Below the pieces are notes generated by a model. It did not search any database. It had not been told where the DNA came from and worked only from the letters and a program-made list of their open reading frames with translations. The translations under genes were made by a program, and so were the position numbers. Below are positions 63,815 through 64,000 of a DNA stretch of 64,000 bases, piece after piece; the stretch's first letter is position 1; each line of letters starts with the position of its first letter. Origin of the DNA: Clostridia bacterium (GTDB taxonomy: Bacteria > Bacillota > Clostridia > Christensenellales > Pumilibacteraceae); contig JAGAPD010000001.1 in NCBI GenBank assembly GCA_017623435.1, positions 1 to 64,000 on the forward strand, read 5' to 3'.

Positions 63815-64000
63815 GCGAGCTTACCCTTTTCCTTCTCGCCTTCCCCTGCGGATTATTCTTTCGTTTTGCGCTATTTTTAGCGAACAAACTACACGCGCGA
63901 CTGACCACCCTTTCGTCAGTTTTAGTGGATTTCGTTTTCTCGTTTTTGGGCGCGCTACCACTATTTTTATTAGCCTTTTTCTTCCGTCACGGAGTAATAA
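63811..64000 (+). CDS. yabQ: Spore cortex biosynthesis protein YabQ (partial, 3' end outside window)
   Basis: The first 63 codons are visible: a hydrophobic protein starting MSELTLFLLAFPCGLFFRFAL, then a short basic loop and a second hydrophobic stretch. YabQ is a membrane protein needed for spore cortex formation in Bacillus and normally follows yabP with an ATGA overlap, as here. The rest lies beyond the right edge. Confidence 0.85.
   Translation, partial: MSELTLFLLAFPCGLFFRFALFLANKLHARLTTLSSVLVDFVFSFLGALPLFLLAFFFRHGVI

Overview
This window looks like a chromosomal segment of an anaerobic, spore-forming member of the Clostridia (Bacillota). The evidence is the set of sporulation genes (spmA, spmB, spoVG, yabP, start of yabQ), a TatD-linked radical SAM protein, Gram-positive-style promoters (TTGACA, 17 bases, TATAAT) and strong GGAGG ribosome sites. 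I cannot fix the genus. Most of the window is ordinary core chromosome; I see no prophage, CRISPR array, insertion sequence or rRNA operon.

Layout. 1-4.4 kb: gyrA (cut by the left edge) and gyrB. 4.7-13.8 kb: a DJ-1 family protein, a membrane metalloprotease, shikimate kinase, the metG-tatD-radical SAM operon, spmAB, a sugar acetyltransferase and spoVG. 14.1-20.9 kb: mnmG and a five-gene polyamine uptake operon headed by an XRE-cupin regulator. 21.2-22.6 kb: a DivIC-like protein, a Ppx/GppA phosphatase and a 26-residue basic microprotein. 22.7-33.4 kb: a MATE exporter, a TIM-barrel isomerase, a zinc/cadmium resistance operon with a readable operator and promoter, membrane proteins, a two-component system and an unknown two-gene operon. 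33.5-39.0 kb: a second MATE exporter, the dnaX-ebfC-recR operon, a protein with two tandem XRE domains and trmO. 39.1-45.8 kb: the least explained part, with a DUF1295 protein, a winged-helix protein, a YbjN-like protein, an operon of a Sel1-like protein plus a VirD4/TraG-type ATPase without membrane segments, and a large ferritin-like protein. 45.9-48.6 kb: tRNA-Thr(CGU) among decayed tRNA copies, a DUF4375-like protein, an intergenic repeat and mgtC. 48.7-53.3 kb: tdh-kbl threonine catabolism, dnaN and an SGNH hydrolase. 53.4-54.8 kb: a small XRE-controlled membrane-protein cassette. 54.9-60.5 kb: a NahK-like sugar kinase, a TRIC-type channel and two tandem ABC export modules. 60.5-64 kb: a nested tandem repeat, tex, and yabP-yabQ behind a sigma-E-type promoter.

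The most striking non-genic signal is a family of hairpin terminators. Thirteen are exactly 30 bp long, start with AAAACG, end with CGTTTT (one ends CGTTTC and one CGTTTG), and are centred on AC|GT or AC|GC. The stem arms differ from copy to copy yet stay complementary. Degenerate copies with the same length and centre lie in other gaps and inside coding sequences (dnaX, trmO, the DJ-1 gene, the end of dnaN).

Replication and sporulation genes that usually cluster are scattered: gyrBA and dnaN are 47 kb apart with no dnaA or recF between them, and divIC-ppx is 41 kb from yabPQ.
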